NCBI GenBank assembly: GCA_011390565.1 | Contig: JAABSC010000004.1 | Span: 103,367 to 167,366 of the forward strand | DNA length: 64,000 nt | Source of the DNA: Thioalkalivibrio paradoxus | GTDB taxonomy: Bacteria; Pseudomonadota; Gammaproteobacteria; Ectothiorhodospirales; Ectothiorhodospiraceae | Direction of reading: 5' to 3' | In this document: piece by piece, positions 10,947 to 18,585 of the stretch | Position numbering within the stretch: the first letter of the stretch is position 1 | Layout of the letters: the number at the start of each line of letters is the position of its first letter | Notes under the pieces: model-generated | Told to the model about the DNA's origin: nothing | What the model saw: only the letters and a program-made list of their open reading frames with translations | Database searches by the model: none | Program-made: the position numbers and the translations under genes

Positions 10947-12176
10947 TCAGGCGGCCTCGCCCCAGACGGCGTAGACCGGATCGGAGAACGCGAGCCGCGC
11001 GGCATACGGGTCGCCCGCGGGACGGGGCAGGCCACGCAGGGACCAGGTCCCGAGATTCCCGAACCCGCCTGCCGCGAGGAAGAAGTCCAACACCAGGCCC
11101 ATGCGCTCGAACTCGTGCAGCTCCGGCCAGAGCGCGATCGCCTTGGGCGGGAACCAGCGGTTGGAGAAGGTCAGAACGAAGCGCCCCCCGGGCCTCAGGA
11201 CCCGCCTCACCTCCCGGAACACCGACACGGGTCGGGTGAGGTATTCCACTGAAACGGTGCAGATCGCCGCGTCGAAACGGGACTCAGGCCAGGGCAGGCA
11301 TGGGTCGAGATTGAGATCCTGCACCATGCGCTCGGAGAGCTTCGCATTCGCCGCCAACTCTTCGGCGTTCATCCCGAGGCCCGTGACCTCTCCGGAGTGC
11401 CTGTCCGGATCCAGGTGCGAGGTCCAGCTGCTCATGAGATCGAGCACACGGCCATTCCCGGGTATCAGCGCGCCGTACAACGCCCGGATCTGCGCGCGCG
11501 CCGTGTCGTCCAGGTGCTGCACCATCCGGGGTTCCGCGTAGAATTCGGCGTCGGGCCGCGAATCGGGCCGCTCGTACGAACGATCGGAATGGAAGTCGGT
11601 GGGCTGGCCACGCCAGCGCGCCTGCATCCCGGGGCCGTTGGTCACCGCCGCCCGGCCGAGGTTCGCCGGCGGCTCGCCGGGTGGGACGAGGTCCAGCAGA
11701 CGCAGGTCCAGCTCCAGCGGCCGACCCGCCAGCGGATGGTTGAAGTCCAGGGTGATCGTGCCGTCCGGGGCGACCGAGGTCACGCGAAACGCGGTCGGAG
11801 GGCCCGGCGTCAGCTCCGGAGTTCCGGCGAGAAGCGCTCCCGGATAAAAACGACCGATACGCGGCTCGATCTGAAGGTGCCCGCGCGTCCGCGGGAAAAG
11901 GCTTCCCGGAATCCGGACCTGCTGCCCGTCGTCCGGGTCCGGGACGAGTTCGCCCGCTCCAAAAGCCCGGGTCAGCGGCTCGGTGCCTTGCGCTTCGAGC
12001 CGTGCCAGCAGGGCCTGCGAACCCTCGTCGCGCTCGGGGCATCGCAGCGCGCGGCTATCCACATGGCTGGCCTCGGCACTGTGCCAACGCAGGCTGAGTC
12101 CGATCCCCTGGCCGGGTCCGCTGGGGGAGGATGGAGACCGTCGACCCAGGTGCTCGAAAGGATCAAGTCGGAACAT
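10947..12176 (-). CDS. SlyD-like domain fused to a class I SAM-dependent methyltransferase
   Basis: This protein of about 409 residues has two parts. The N-terminal ~170 residues resemble the FKBP/SlyD fold, with TSVAPDGTITLDFNHPLAGR matching the SlyD strand that normally reads VDGNHPLAG. The C-terminal part is a Rossmann methyltransferase with VLDLMSSWTSHL as motif I (the SS variant, not GxGxG), MVQDLNLDPCLPWP and VLRPGGRFVLTFSNRWFP. The substrate is unknown. It lies downstream of a second SlyD-like gene and a strong terminator. I use the ATG giving MFRLDPFEHL; a start 36 bases earlier is possible. It converges on rhlB. Confidence 0.78.
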   Translation of the reverse strand: MFRLDPFEHLGRRSPSSPSGPGQGIGLSLRWHSAEASHVDSRALRCPERDEGSQALLARLEAQGTEPLTRAFGAGELVPDPDDGQQVRIPGSLFPRTRGHLQIEPRIGRFYPGALLAGTPELTPGPPTAFRVTSVAPDGTITLDFNHPLAGRPLELDLRLLDLVPPGEPPANLGRAAVTNGPGMQARWRGQPTDFHSDRSYERPDSRPDAEFYAEPRMVQHLDDTARAQIRALYGALIPGNGRVLDLMSSWTSHLDPDRHSGEVTGLGMNAEELAANAKLSERMVQDLNLDPCLPWPESRFDAAICTVSVEYLTRPVSVFREVRRVLRPGGRFVLTFSNRWFPPKAIALWPELHEFERMGLVLDFFLAAGGFGNLGTWSLRGLPRPAGDPYAARLAFSDPVYAVWGEAA

Positions 12177-12249
12177 GATGGTCCCTGTGCGCGGTCGGAA
12201 AAAAAGCTGCACCGGGGACGGGAAGTGGGGACTTCGTTGCCTTCACCCC

Positions 12250-12283
12250 AAAAAAAACCGCGCGACCTTCCCGTGTCGCGCGG
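12250..12283 (-). terminator. Rho-independent terminator
   Basis: A perfect 9-bp stem, CCGCGCGAC (12258-12266) with GTCGCGCGG (12275-12283), has an 8-base loop. On the minus strand it is followed by eight consecutive T (12257-12250). It closes the aprA-downstream unit just after the 53-residue gene. Confidence 0.9.
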
Positions 12284-12292
12284 CCGTCAGAC

Positions 12293-12454
12293 TCAGGGCT
12301 GCTTGGGAGTGGTGTATTCGGCAACCTTGTGGAAGGGTTCCCAAATGGTTTCGTAGCCCACGTAGCCCTTTTCGTTCGGAGCCATCTGCCGGGTCTTCAA
12401 AAACCGCGACGAGCCCTCCGGGACCTTGGGCCGCTCTTTGGTTGGTTCGCTCAT
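12293..12454 (-). CDS. Conserved-looking 53-residue protein of unknown function
   Basis: A 53-residue reading frame starts MSEPTKERPKVPEGSSRF and ends EPFHKVAEYTTPKQP. A GAGGTGA ribosome site lies 4-5 bases before its ATG and a perfect terminator 10 bases after its stop, which together support a real gene. It is hydrophilic, cysteine-free and has no membrane segment; the middle is rich in aromatic residues (GYVGYETIWEPF). It is 99 bases downstream of the SlyD-like gene in the aprA-distal unit. I do not recognise the family. Confidence 0.7.
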   Translation of the reverse strand: MSEPTKERPKVPEGSSRFLKTRQMAPNEKGYVGYETIWEPFHKVAEYTTPKQP

Positions 12455-12553
12455 GATTCACCTCATCTCAATGATAAAAGGGGGTATGGAAACGCCGATG
12501 TCAGCCCCCCGACTCACTGACAGATCCGGCCAATAACGATGCCGTCGTTCTAT

Positions 12554-13066
12554 TCAGATCGGCACGACGCGCCCGCCGGTGACCTCAGGGACGGTCTCCA
12601 CCTTGCCTCCGTGCTCGATCTCCTCCTCGGTCGCATCCCGCACCATCCTGATCTGGAGCTTGAAGATCACTTCCCGGCCGCACAGCGGATTGTTGCCATC
12701 GATGGTCACGGACTTGTCGTCCACCCGTGTCACCAGAAAACTCTTGGTTTGGCCCCGCTCGTTTTCCATCAGGATCGCAGTGCCAACCTGGCGGTACTCT
12801 TCCGGAACGTTATCGATATGGTCGGTGATCACCAGAGACTCATCCCTCGGGCCGTAGATCGCGTTGCAGTCGATCGGCACCTCGATCAGATCGCCCTCCG
12901 ACCGGCCTTCGAGCCGCGCCATCACGGGCGGCGACAAGATCTCATTCACGCCATGAACATAGCCCAGTGGATACTCGATCGCGGTCAGCAGCTGACCGGA
13001 CTTCAGGTCAACCACCTCGTAGGTCAGCTCGACATATTTGTTCGCTTCGATCACATCATTTTTCAT
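12554..13066 (-). CDS. SlyD-like FKBP-type peptidyl-prolyl isomerase
   Basis: The 170-residue protein has the SlyD pattern: YVELTYEVVD at residues 11-20, then PLGYVHGVNEILSPPVMARL (33-52) with EGD, an insert-in-flap region around 65-115, and IDGNNPLCGREVIFKLQI (122-139). SlyD proteins are cytoplasmic folding helpers combining prolyl isomerase and chaperone activity. The His/Cys-rich metal-binding tail of E. coli SlyD is absent; the tail is acidic. It follows the 130-residue unknown gene by 15 bases, downstream of aprA, so it may help fold or mature the Apr proteins (inference). Confidence 0.85.
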   Translation of the reverse strand: MKNDVIEANKYVELTYEVVDLKSGQLLTAIEYPLGYVHGVNEILSPPVMARLEGRSEGDLIEVPIDCNAIYGPRDESLVITDHIDNVPEEYRQVGTAILMENERGQTKSFLVTRVDDKSVTIDGNNPLCGREVIFKLQIRMVRDATEEEIEHGGKVETVPEVTGGRVVPI

Positions 13067-13081
13067 CGCACAACCGCCATC

Positions 13082-13474
13082 TCAGAAAATGGACGCGCCG
13101 AAGATCCGAACCTCTCCGTTCTCATAGCCGAGCACCATTCGGCCGAGCCATTCCCCTTCCTTCTTGGTGCTCCTGACCCGGTACAGAACCGTGACGTGTT
13201 CACCACGCCGAATGATTCCGAGATAATCCCAGTCCTCGCTCAGATTACGCGTCAATTCGCTCTTCGCGAACTGATTACCGATCTCGACCTCGTTGAGCCC
13301 GAACGTCAGGTTGTACGAGAATTTGCGCACGAACTTACCGTAATCCCCCTCGTTGGAGGACGTGACCAGGTCGCTCCACATCGGGTGGGCGACCGCGATG
13401 ATCTCCTCGTCGGTGAGTTCGATGATGTTCCTGGTTTCTTCCGGTGTATCCGGAACCCCGGCTGTACTGTTCAT
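13082..13474 (-). CDS. 130-residue protein of unknown function downstream of aprA
   Basis: The product is acidic at the N-terminus (TPEETRNIIELTDEEIIAVA) and then alternates short helices and strands (YNLTFGLNEVEIG, RGEHVTVLYRV, GEWLGRMVLGYENGEVRIFG). That pattern suggests an NTF2-like alpha/beta cone, but this is inference from pattern only. It has no cysteine and no signal peptide. The ATG at 13474 is chosen; an upstream extension would run into the hairpin region. Two hairpins separate it from aprA, and the SlyD-like gene starts 15 bases after its stop. Confidence 0.8.
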   Translation of the reverse strand: MNSTAGVPDTPEETRNIIELTDEEIIAVAHPMWSDLVTSSNEGDYGKFVRKFSYNLTFGLNEVEIGNQFAKSELTRNLSEDWDYLGIIRRGEHVTVLYRVRSTKKEGEWLGRMVLGYENGEVRIFGASIF

Positions 13475-13502
13475 ATCAAAAACCCCGGACGGCGCGTGGG
13501 AA

Positions 13503-13538
13503 AAAGAAGACCAACGCAACGGCGCGCCGGTCTTCTTT
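13503..13538 (-). terminator. Second hairpin with T tail between aprA and the next gene
   Basis: A perfect 10-bp stem pairs AAAGAAGACC at 13503-13512 with GGTCTTCTTT at 13529-13538 around a 16-base loop. On the minus strand the distal arm runs on into a T-rich stretch. Together with the aprA terminator it forms two tandem hairpins in front of the 130-residue gene, so it may be a read-through attenuator or an RNA processing site. Confidence 0.5.
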
Positions 13539-13549
13539 GATTCCGAAGA

Positions 13550-13577
13550 AAATGGTGGGGGCCTCAAGACCCCCACC
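13550..13577 (-). terminator. aprA terminator
   Basis: An 8-bp stem GGTGGGGG (13554-13561) with CCCCCACC (13570-13577) and an 8-base loop lies 12 bases after the aprA stop. On the minus strand it is followed by ATTTTCTTC. This is a plausible but not perfect intrinsic terminator, allowing some read-through to the downstream genes. Confidence 0.65.
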
Positions 13578-13588
13578 GCAGTCGGGCG

Positions 13589-15457
13589 TCACTCGTCCAT
13601 GCCGACCAGATGGTAGCAAGGCGCCTTTTCCATGGTGTACTCGCCCGTCTTCGGATCACGGCGGGACACGGTGAGAACATGCCAGTTCTCATCGTCGAGT
13701 TTCATCACGTCGCCCCGGTAGTAGTAACCCGGCCAACGCGTTTCCTTGCGGAAAAGTGTGTGCTGGAAGACGCTCTCCGAGGTGAGCACCCGGTGCCTGA
13801 GTTCCCAGGCGCGAAGCAGTTCGTGCAGGTCCGCAGCGCCCAGCTTCTCGAGATCCTCCTCGAGGATCTTCATCTTCTTCATGCCGATGTTGAGCAGCTT
13901 CTCGTTGGTCATGTAACTGACCGTTACGCCACCGCAGTACTCGTCCATCAATTTCTGAAGACGGTCCAGGGCCTGACGCGGACTCAGGATGTTCGGGTGC
14001 ACCGTGCCGGCCACCACTTCGTTGCGGTACACCGTGTAGTGCTCGAGCGGCTTGAAGATTTCCGCCTTCCGATCTTCGATCTGCGTGTCGGAAACCCGGA
14101 TGCCCTGGGCCTTGCCGTCGTCGATGTACTTGCACGCGGCTTTCGCGGCCAGGCGGCCTTCGGTGAAGGAGCCGGACGAGAACGCGTGCGGCGTTCCACC
14201 CACGGCATCGCCGGCGCCGAAAAGACCTTCGACGGTCGTCATGCGGTTATAGCCCCAGAAATACTCGGGGGGCGACACGTCCTCGGGGCCAGAACACCAC
14301 GCGCCACAACCCGTGGCGTGCGAGCCCATCACGTACGGCTCGGAGGTGGTCAGCTCGGGGTTTTCGTTCTTGGGATCGACGTCGGTCGCGGCCCAGAGCA
14401 CGGCCTGGCCGACGGTCATACCCAGGAAGTTTTCCCAGCCCACTTCTTCCAGATGCGGATCCTGGAACGCTTCCATCGTGACCATGTGGATCGGACCACG
14501 GCCCGCGTTCACCTCGTTGATCAACGCGTGGTTGCGCAGGCAGGTCGGAATCGGGCGGTGGGTCCGGTGGGAGGCTTCCGGATCCAGATATTCCTTGCCG
14601 ACCATCTTCTGCAGCTCGGGGAACCACTTGGACTCGTACTCTTCGCCGAGGCCGTTCTGCGTGTAGGTCTTCAAGTGCAGGAAGTACGCGCCAACGGGGC
14701 CGTAGCCGTCCTTGAATCGGGCCAGCACGATGCGGTTTTCCATCTGGGTCATCTTCGCACCGGCCTGGATCAGCAGGCCGTACGCCGAACCCGAGGACCA
14801 CGGTGCGTACCAGACACGGCCGGCGCCTTCACCCACCGAACGGGGCTTGAAGATCATCGACGCTCCGCCGGCAGCCACGACCACGGTCTTGGACTTGAAC
14901 ACGTGGTAGTTGCCGGTACGGACATTGAAGCCAACGGCGCCGGCAACCCGGTTTTCCTTGGATTCGTCCATCAGCAGGTGCGTGACACAGATGCGGTTGT
15001 ACACCTTGTCGGCGGACTTCTTGGCAGCCTCGGCCACGATCGGCTTGTAGGACTCGCCGTGAATCATGATCTGCCAGCGGCCTTCACGCTGGTAGGCGCC
15101 CGTCTTGGGGTTGCGCATCAGCGGCAGACCCCATTCCTCGAACTGGTGCACGGCGGAGTCGACGTGGCGCGCCATGTCGAACAGCAGGTCCTCGCGCACC
15201 ATGCCCATCAGGTCGATCCGCGCGTAGCGGACGTGGTCTTCGGGGTTGTTCTCGCCCCAGCGGGTGCCCATGTAGCAGTTGATCGCGTACAGGCCCTGCG
15301 CGACCGCGCCTGAGCGGTCGATATTGGCCTTTTCGGCAATGATGATCTTCTTGTCCTGCCCCCAGTACCGGGCCTCGAAGGCAGCACCCGTGCCGCCCAG
15401 TCCAGCGCCCACTACGAGGACGTCGATGTTGTCTTCGACGATCGTGTCGTGTGCCAT
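13589..15457 (-). CDS. aprA: Adenylylsulfate reductase alpha subunit AprA
   Basis: The 622-residue flavoprotein has the FAD dinucleotide motif GAGLGGTGAA at residues 17-26, GLYAINCYMG, and GSHATGCGAWCSGPED near residue 380, characteristic of AprA. In sulfur oxidizers it runs in reverse, joining sulfite and AMP to give APS with release of two electrons. It works in the cytoplasm with AprB; electrons leave through AprM. Its ATG overlaps the aprB stop by one base (TGATG). Length is normal for AprA. The presence of aprM marks the sulfur-oxidizer type of locus. Confidence 0.98.
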   Translation of the reverse strand: MAHDTIVEDNIDVLVVGAGLGGTGAAFEARYWGQDKKIIIAEKANIDRSGAVAQGLYAINCYMGTRWGENNPEDHVRYARIDLMGMVREDLLFDMARHVDSAVHQFEEWGLPLMRNPKTGAYQREGRWQIMIHGESYKPIVAEAAKKSADKVYNRICVTHLLMDESKENRVAGAVGFNVRTGNYHVFKSKTVVVAAGGASMIFKPRSVGEGAGRVWYAPWSSGSAYGLLIQAGAKMTQMENRIVLARFKDGYGPVGAYFLHLKTYTQNGLGEEYESKWFPELQKMVGKEYLDPEASHRTHRPIPTCLRNHALINEVNAGRGPIHMVTMEAFQDPHLEEVGWENFLGMTVGQAVLWAATDVDPKNENPELTTSEPYVMGSHATGCGAWCSGPEDVSPPEYFWGYNRMTTVEGLFGAGDAVGGTPHAFSSGSFTEGRLAAKAACKYIDDGKAQGIRVSDTQIEDRKAEIFKPLEHYTVYRNEVVAGTVHPNILSPRQALDRLQKLMDEYCGGVTVSYMTNEKLLNIGMKKMKILEEDLEKLGAADLHELLRAWELRHRVLTSESVFQHTLFRKETRWPGYYYRGDVMKLDDENWHVLTVSRRDPKTGEYTMEKAPCYHLVGMDE

Positions 15458-15936
15458 CAGTAGTACACCCCTTCTTTCATCTTGAGACCGTTGCTCTCCA
15501 GCGTGTGCAGCCCGCCATCATCCATGCGGATGTACTTGGGCTCGTTGAACAGCAGCTGGCTGTCGCGCATCTCCTTGCTCGGCCCGCTCACCTCGGCAAG
15601 CTTCGGAATGTGCTTGCCCCAGGGCTTGGTCGTGATCGGTGACAGGAACTCCTTCTCCCTGCCGTCCCGGAACTTGATCTTCCAGGCGATGGTGCCGCGC
15701 TCCTCATCGCGGTCCACGCGCACGCTGTGTCCCAGCGGAGCGAAGTCGGCGTAGCCGCGCGCATCAATGGCGTGGTGCGGGCAGGCCTTCACGCAGGAGT
15801 AGCACTCCCAGCACATGCTGGGCTCGATGTTGTACGCGCGACGCGTGGTGGGGTCGATATGCATGATGTCTGACGGGCAGATGTCCACGCAGTACCCACA
15901 GCCATCGCATCGGGTCATGTAAACGAAAGTTGGCAT
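15457..15936 (-). CDS. aprB: Adenylylsulfate reductase beta subunit AprB
   Basis: The 159-residue ferredoxin-like subunit has two [4Fe-4S] cysteine sets, CDGCGYCVDICP near residue 10 and CWECYSCVKACP near residue 42. The C-terminal tail (residues 100-159) wraps around AprA in known structures. It relays electrons between the AprA flavin and the membrane partner. It lies 38 bases after aprM and overlaps aprA by one base. Confidence 0.98.
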   Translation of the reverse strand: MPTFVYMTRCDGCGYCVDICPSDIMHIDPTTRRAYNIEPSMCWECYSCVKACPHHAIDARGYADFAPLGHSVRVDRDEERGTIAWKIKFRDGREKEFLSPITTKPWGKHIPKLAEVSGPSKEMRDSQLLFNEPKYIRMDDGGLHTLESNGLKMKEGVYY

Positions 15937-15974
15937 GGTGATCCTCGATCAATGCTGTTGATCAGTTGACTGGA

Positions 15975-16811
15975 TTAGTAGTGGTTGGGCGCTTCACGCT
16001 TGATGCCCAGACCCATGTCCATGGGTGCATCCCGCAGCAACTCCAGCGAATGACGCTGCTGCTGAGCGGGGTCGTCGCGGGTGATCGTCGGGAGATTTTC
16101 CGCGGAACCGTCTGCCCGGGTGATGCGCTTCTGGTAAGCCGCGGCAGGTTTGAAGAACATGTGCGCGAACTTGGACCAGTACACAGACCCGAACAACGTG
16201 GTGGTGCCGGCGATGAACAGCACGAAGAAGAGCCAGCCCAGCGCGCCCATGCCCTGGGTGAACGACCAGAGAAGTGCGAAGGTCGACATCACGAGCAGCG
16301 ACAGGATGAACAGGTCGGCGCGAGACACAGCGAACAGGGGACGGCTCTCGGATGACAGATCGACGCGGATCGCGAACCAGAACCAGTAGCCGCCAACGGC
16401 CAGCGACAGTGCGCTGAGGTGCCACAGCAGCGGCAGGATCGCGGGCGTCTGAGCGCCCTGGGCGGTGTGCGCGAAGATCAGGATGGCCGACGTGATCACG
16501 AACACGATAAAGCCGTACATCATGAACAGGTGGGAGATCCGGCGCTGGGAGTTGGCAAACTCGCCTGCGGTCAGAACCTCTTTTCCGACGGTCTTGATCA
16601 TCAGCCCGAGCTTCTCGCCGCTGCCGACGCTGCGTTTCGCGTTCGCCTGGGCCTTTTTCGCGTTTTCGAAGAAGTACTTGGCGTTTTTCTTGTGGATCAT
16701 GTCGAAAATCGTGCCACCGGCCACGAGGATGACCATGAGCACGACGTAAGCCTGCATGACCGCCGGCGGAATGACGGCAGCGAGTTCGGCGAAGGGATTG
16801 CTAGTAATCAC
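15975..16811 (-). CDS. aprM: AprM, membrane anchor and electron acceptor of APS reductase
   Basis: This is a 278-residue integral membrane protein with about five hydrophobic segments (near residues 17-36, 95-116, 127-147, 165-184 and 189-209), a charged loop at 50-90, and a hydrophilic C-terminal tail. Order and size match AprM of Allochromatium-type loci, which is thought to pass electrons from AprBA toward the quinone pool. The start is GTG, with AGGAGG 10 bases upstream; no better start was found. It heads the aprMBA operon, divergent from sat. Confidence 0.92.
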   Translation of the reverse strand: MITSNPFAELAAVIPPAVMQAYVVLMVILVAGGTIFDMIHKKNAKYFFENAKKAQANAKRSVGSGEKLGLMIKTVGKEVLTAGEFANSQRRISHLFMMYGFIVFVITSAILIFAHTAQGAQTPAILPLLWHLSALSLAVGGYWFWFAIRVDLSSESRPLFAVSRADLFILSLLVMSTFALLWSFTQGMGALGWLFFVLFIAGTTTLFGSVYWSKFAHMFFKPAAAYQKRITRADGSAENLPTITRDDPAQQQRHSLELLRDAPMDMGLGIKREAPNHY

Positions 16812-17312
16812 GGGCTACAGCCTCCTAGGTGGATCGGGAATCGTGCGAGTCTGTTGCATTCCAATTTTCGATTCAAATCAAAGTTACTTGCGTTTCCATA
16901 AGCTCAGCTTATACCGGTTCGGTTCGGCACGGGCTGGAAGGCCTGCGGAGATCGCCGGTCGCGCGAGGAAACGCTCGCTCGAAATACAGGCCGGCATGGG
17001 AACCGGACGGTGCTACAGCCGGGGGGAACCGTGGCAACGGGCCCGCTGTGCAGCGTTCTCTGCGCACGCCAGGTGGAGGGAGTCTACTCCGTTCCGCGCG
17101 TGCCAACGGGACCGAGGATAAATGTTGTTTATTAGAATATTCGAAAAAAACGGTTTCTGCTTTCGATCCGAAATGCAGGTCCACATGGCCCTGTGTTGTG
17201 CTACGTTACCGCGGCCTGTGCCCGTGACACCCGTAGCCGGGTATCCCGGGCGCCACCCAAAAGACGGCGATGCCGCAATCTCAACACCCATTCCTGGCAG
17301 GAGACAGAGTCC
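16812..17312. promoter_or_regulatory. 501-base divergent control region between aprM and sat
   Basis: No convincing gene lies here. The aprM-proximal part holds the palindrome at 16898-16912. The middle (about 16920-17110) is GC-rich and featureless. An AT-rich island at 17120-17160 includes TAGAATATTCGAAAAAAAC and lies about 160 bases before sat; it is the likeliest promoter zone for sat. I could not place a full -35/-10 pair with confidence. Confidence 0.6.
16898..16912. promoter_or_regulatory. Perfect 7-1-7 palindrome upstream of aprM
   Basis: ATAAGCT-C-AGCTTAT is a perfect inverted repeat with one central base, centred about 94 bases before the aprM start codon. It sits in the more AT-rich part of the divergent region, where an apr promoter is expected. 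It has the form of a dimeric regulator operator. I do not recognise the regulator. Confidence 0.5.
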
Positions 17313-18506
17313 ATGATCAAACCACACGGTGCGGATACCCTGAAACCCCTCTTTGTCTACGACACCGAAAAACACCACGCCCTCATGCAGGAGGCCGAAA
17401 CCCTTCCGTCCGTGGTGATCAGCTCGGCTGCGGCCGGCAACGCCGTGATGATGGGTGGTGGCTATTTCACCCCGCTCACCGGCTTCATGAACGTGGCCGA
17501 CGCCATGGGCTGCGCCGAACACATGAAGACCGCGGGCAGTGTCTTCTTCCCGGTACCGGTGGTCAACCTGCTGGAGAACGCCGACGCGATCCGGGGGGCC
17601 AAACGAATCGCCCTGCGTGACCCCAACATGGAAGGCCATCCGGTCCTCGCCATTCAGGACGTCGAGGCGATCGAGGAATTCACTCCCGAACAGATGGAGG
17701 TGATGACCCAGAAGGTCTACGGCACCACCGACCCCGAACACCCCGGCGTCGCGGCCTTCAACAGTGTCGGCCGCGTCTGCGTGTCCGGCCCGATCCAGGT
17801 GCTGCACTTCTCGTATTTCCAGGACGACTTCCCCGACACCTTCCGCACCGCCGTCGAGATCCGCAACGAGATCAGCGAGCGTGGCTGGAACAAGGTGGTC
17901 GCATTCCAGACCCGCAACCCCATGCACCGCGCGCACGAGGAACTGTGCCGCATGGCGATGGATCAACTGGACGCCGACGGCGTCGTGATCCATATGCTGC
18001 TGGGCAAGCTCAAGGCGGGCGACATCCCGGCCCCGGTTCGTGACGCGGCGATTCGCAAGATGGCCGAACTCTACTTCCCGCCCAACACCGTGATGATCAC
18101 CGGTTACGGCTTCGACATGCTGTACGCGGGGCCCCGTGAAGCCGTCCTCCACGCGCTGTTCCGGCAGAACATGGGGGCGACCCACTTCATCATCGGCCGC
18201 GACCACGCCGGTGTGGGCGACTACTATGGGGCCTTCGATGCGCAGACCATCTTCGACAGCGAGGTCCCTGCCGACGCACTCGAGATCGAGATCTTCCGCG
18301 CCGACCACACCGCCTACTCGAAGAAGCTCAACCGGGTCGTGATGATGCGCGATGTGCCCGACCACACCAAGGAGGATTTCGTGCTCCTCTCCGGCACCAA
18401 GGTCCGCGAGATGCTGGGTCGTGGCGAGGCACCCCCGCCCGAATTCTCCCGCCCCGAAGTGGCGCAGATCCTGATGGACTATTACCAGAGCCTCGACAGG
18501 AAGTAG
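17313..18506 (+). CDS. sat: Sulfate adenylyltransferase (dissimilatory ATP sulfurylase)
   Basis: The 397-residue single-chain ATP sulfurylase has QTRNPMHRAHE at residues 199-209 (nucleotide/sulfate site) and GRDHAGVG at 295-302. No APS-kinase domain is fused, as expected for the dissimilatory enzyme. With AprBA it converts APS plus pyrophosphate to sulfate and ATP, a substrate-level phosphorylation. The start follows AGGAGA; an upstream open extension is not conserved-looking. It is divergent from aprMBA. Confidence 0.98.
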   Translation: MIKPHGADTLKPLFVYDTEKHHALMQEAETLPSVVISSAAAGNAVMMGGGYFTPLTGFMNVADAMGCAEHMKTAGSVFFPVPVVNLLENADAIRGAKRIALRDPNMEGHPVLAIQDVEAIEEFTPEQMEVMTQKVYGTTDPEHPGVAAFNSVGRVCVSGPIQVLHFSYFQDDFPDTFRTAVEIRNEISERGWNKVVAFQTRNPMHRAHEELCRMAMDQLDADGVVIHMLLGKLKAGDIPAPVRDAAIRKMAELYFPPNTVMITGYGFDMLYAGPREAVLHALFRQNMGATHFIIGRDHAGVGDYYGAFDAQTIFDSEVPADALEIEIFRADHTAYSKKLNRVVMMRDVPDHTKEDFVLLSGTKVREMLGRGEAPPPEFSRPEVAQILMDYYQSLDRK

Positions 18507-18510
18507 AAGG

Positions 18511-18575
18511 CGTTCGGCCGCCGCCGAACGTGCGAACGCCGGTGCCGGGAGCCAACCCTCCCGGCACCGGCGTTC
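18511..18575. terminator. Two hairpins between convergent sat and CBS genes
   Basis: An 8-bp hairpin at 18511-18530 is followed by a perfect 17-bp stem (18534-18550 with 18559-18575) and an 8-base loop. There is no long T run on either side. The strong stem between convergent genes suggests a bidirectional terminator or transcript end stabiliser. Confidence 0.7.
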
Positions 18576-18585
18576 TGCATTCCGA

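Noticed and set aside
12243..12461. 72-codon frame overlapping the 53-residue gene
   Set aside because: It reads through the terminator stem and lacks a good ribosome site; the 53-residue frame fits the site and terminator better.
13610..15313. 567-codon open frame antisense to aprA
   Set aside because: It mirrors the strongly coding aprA frame in GC-rich DNA and has no recognisable domain or ribosome site; a shadow.
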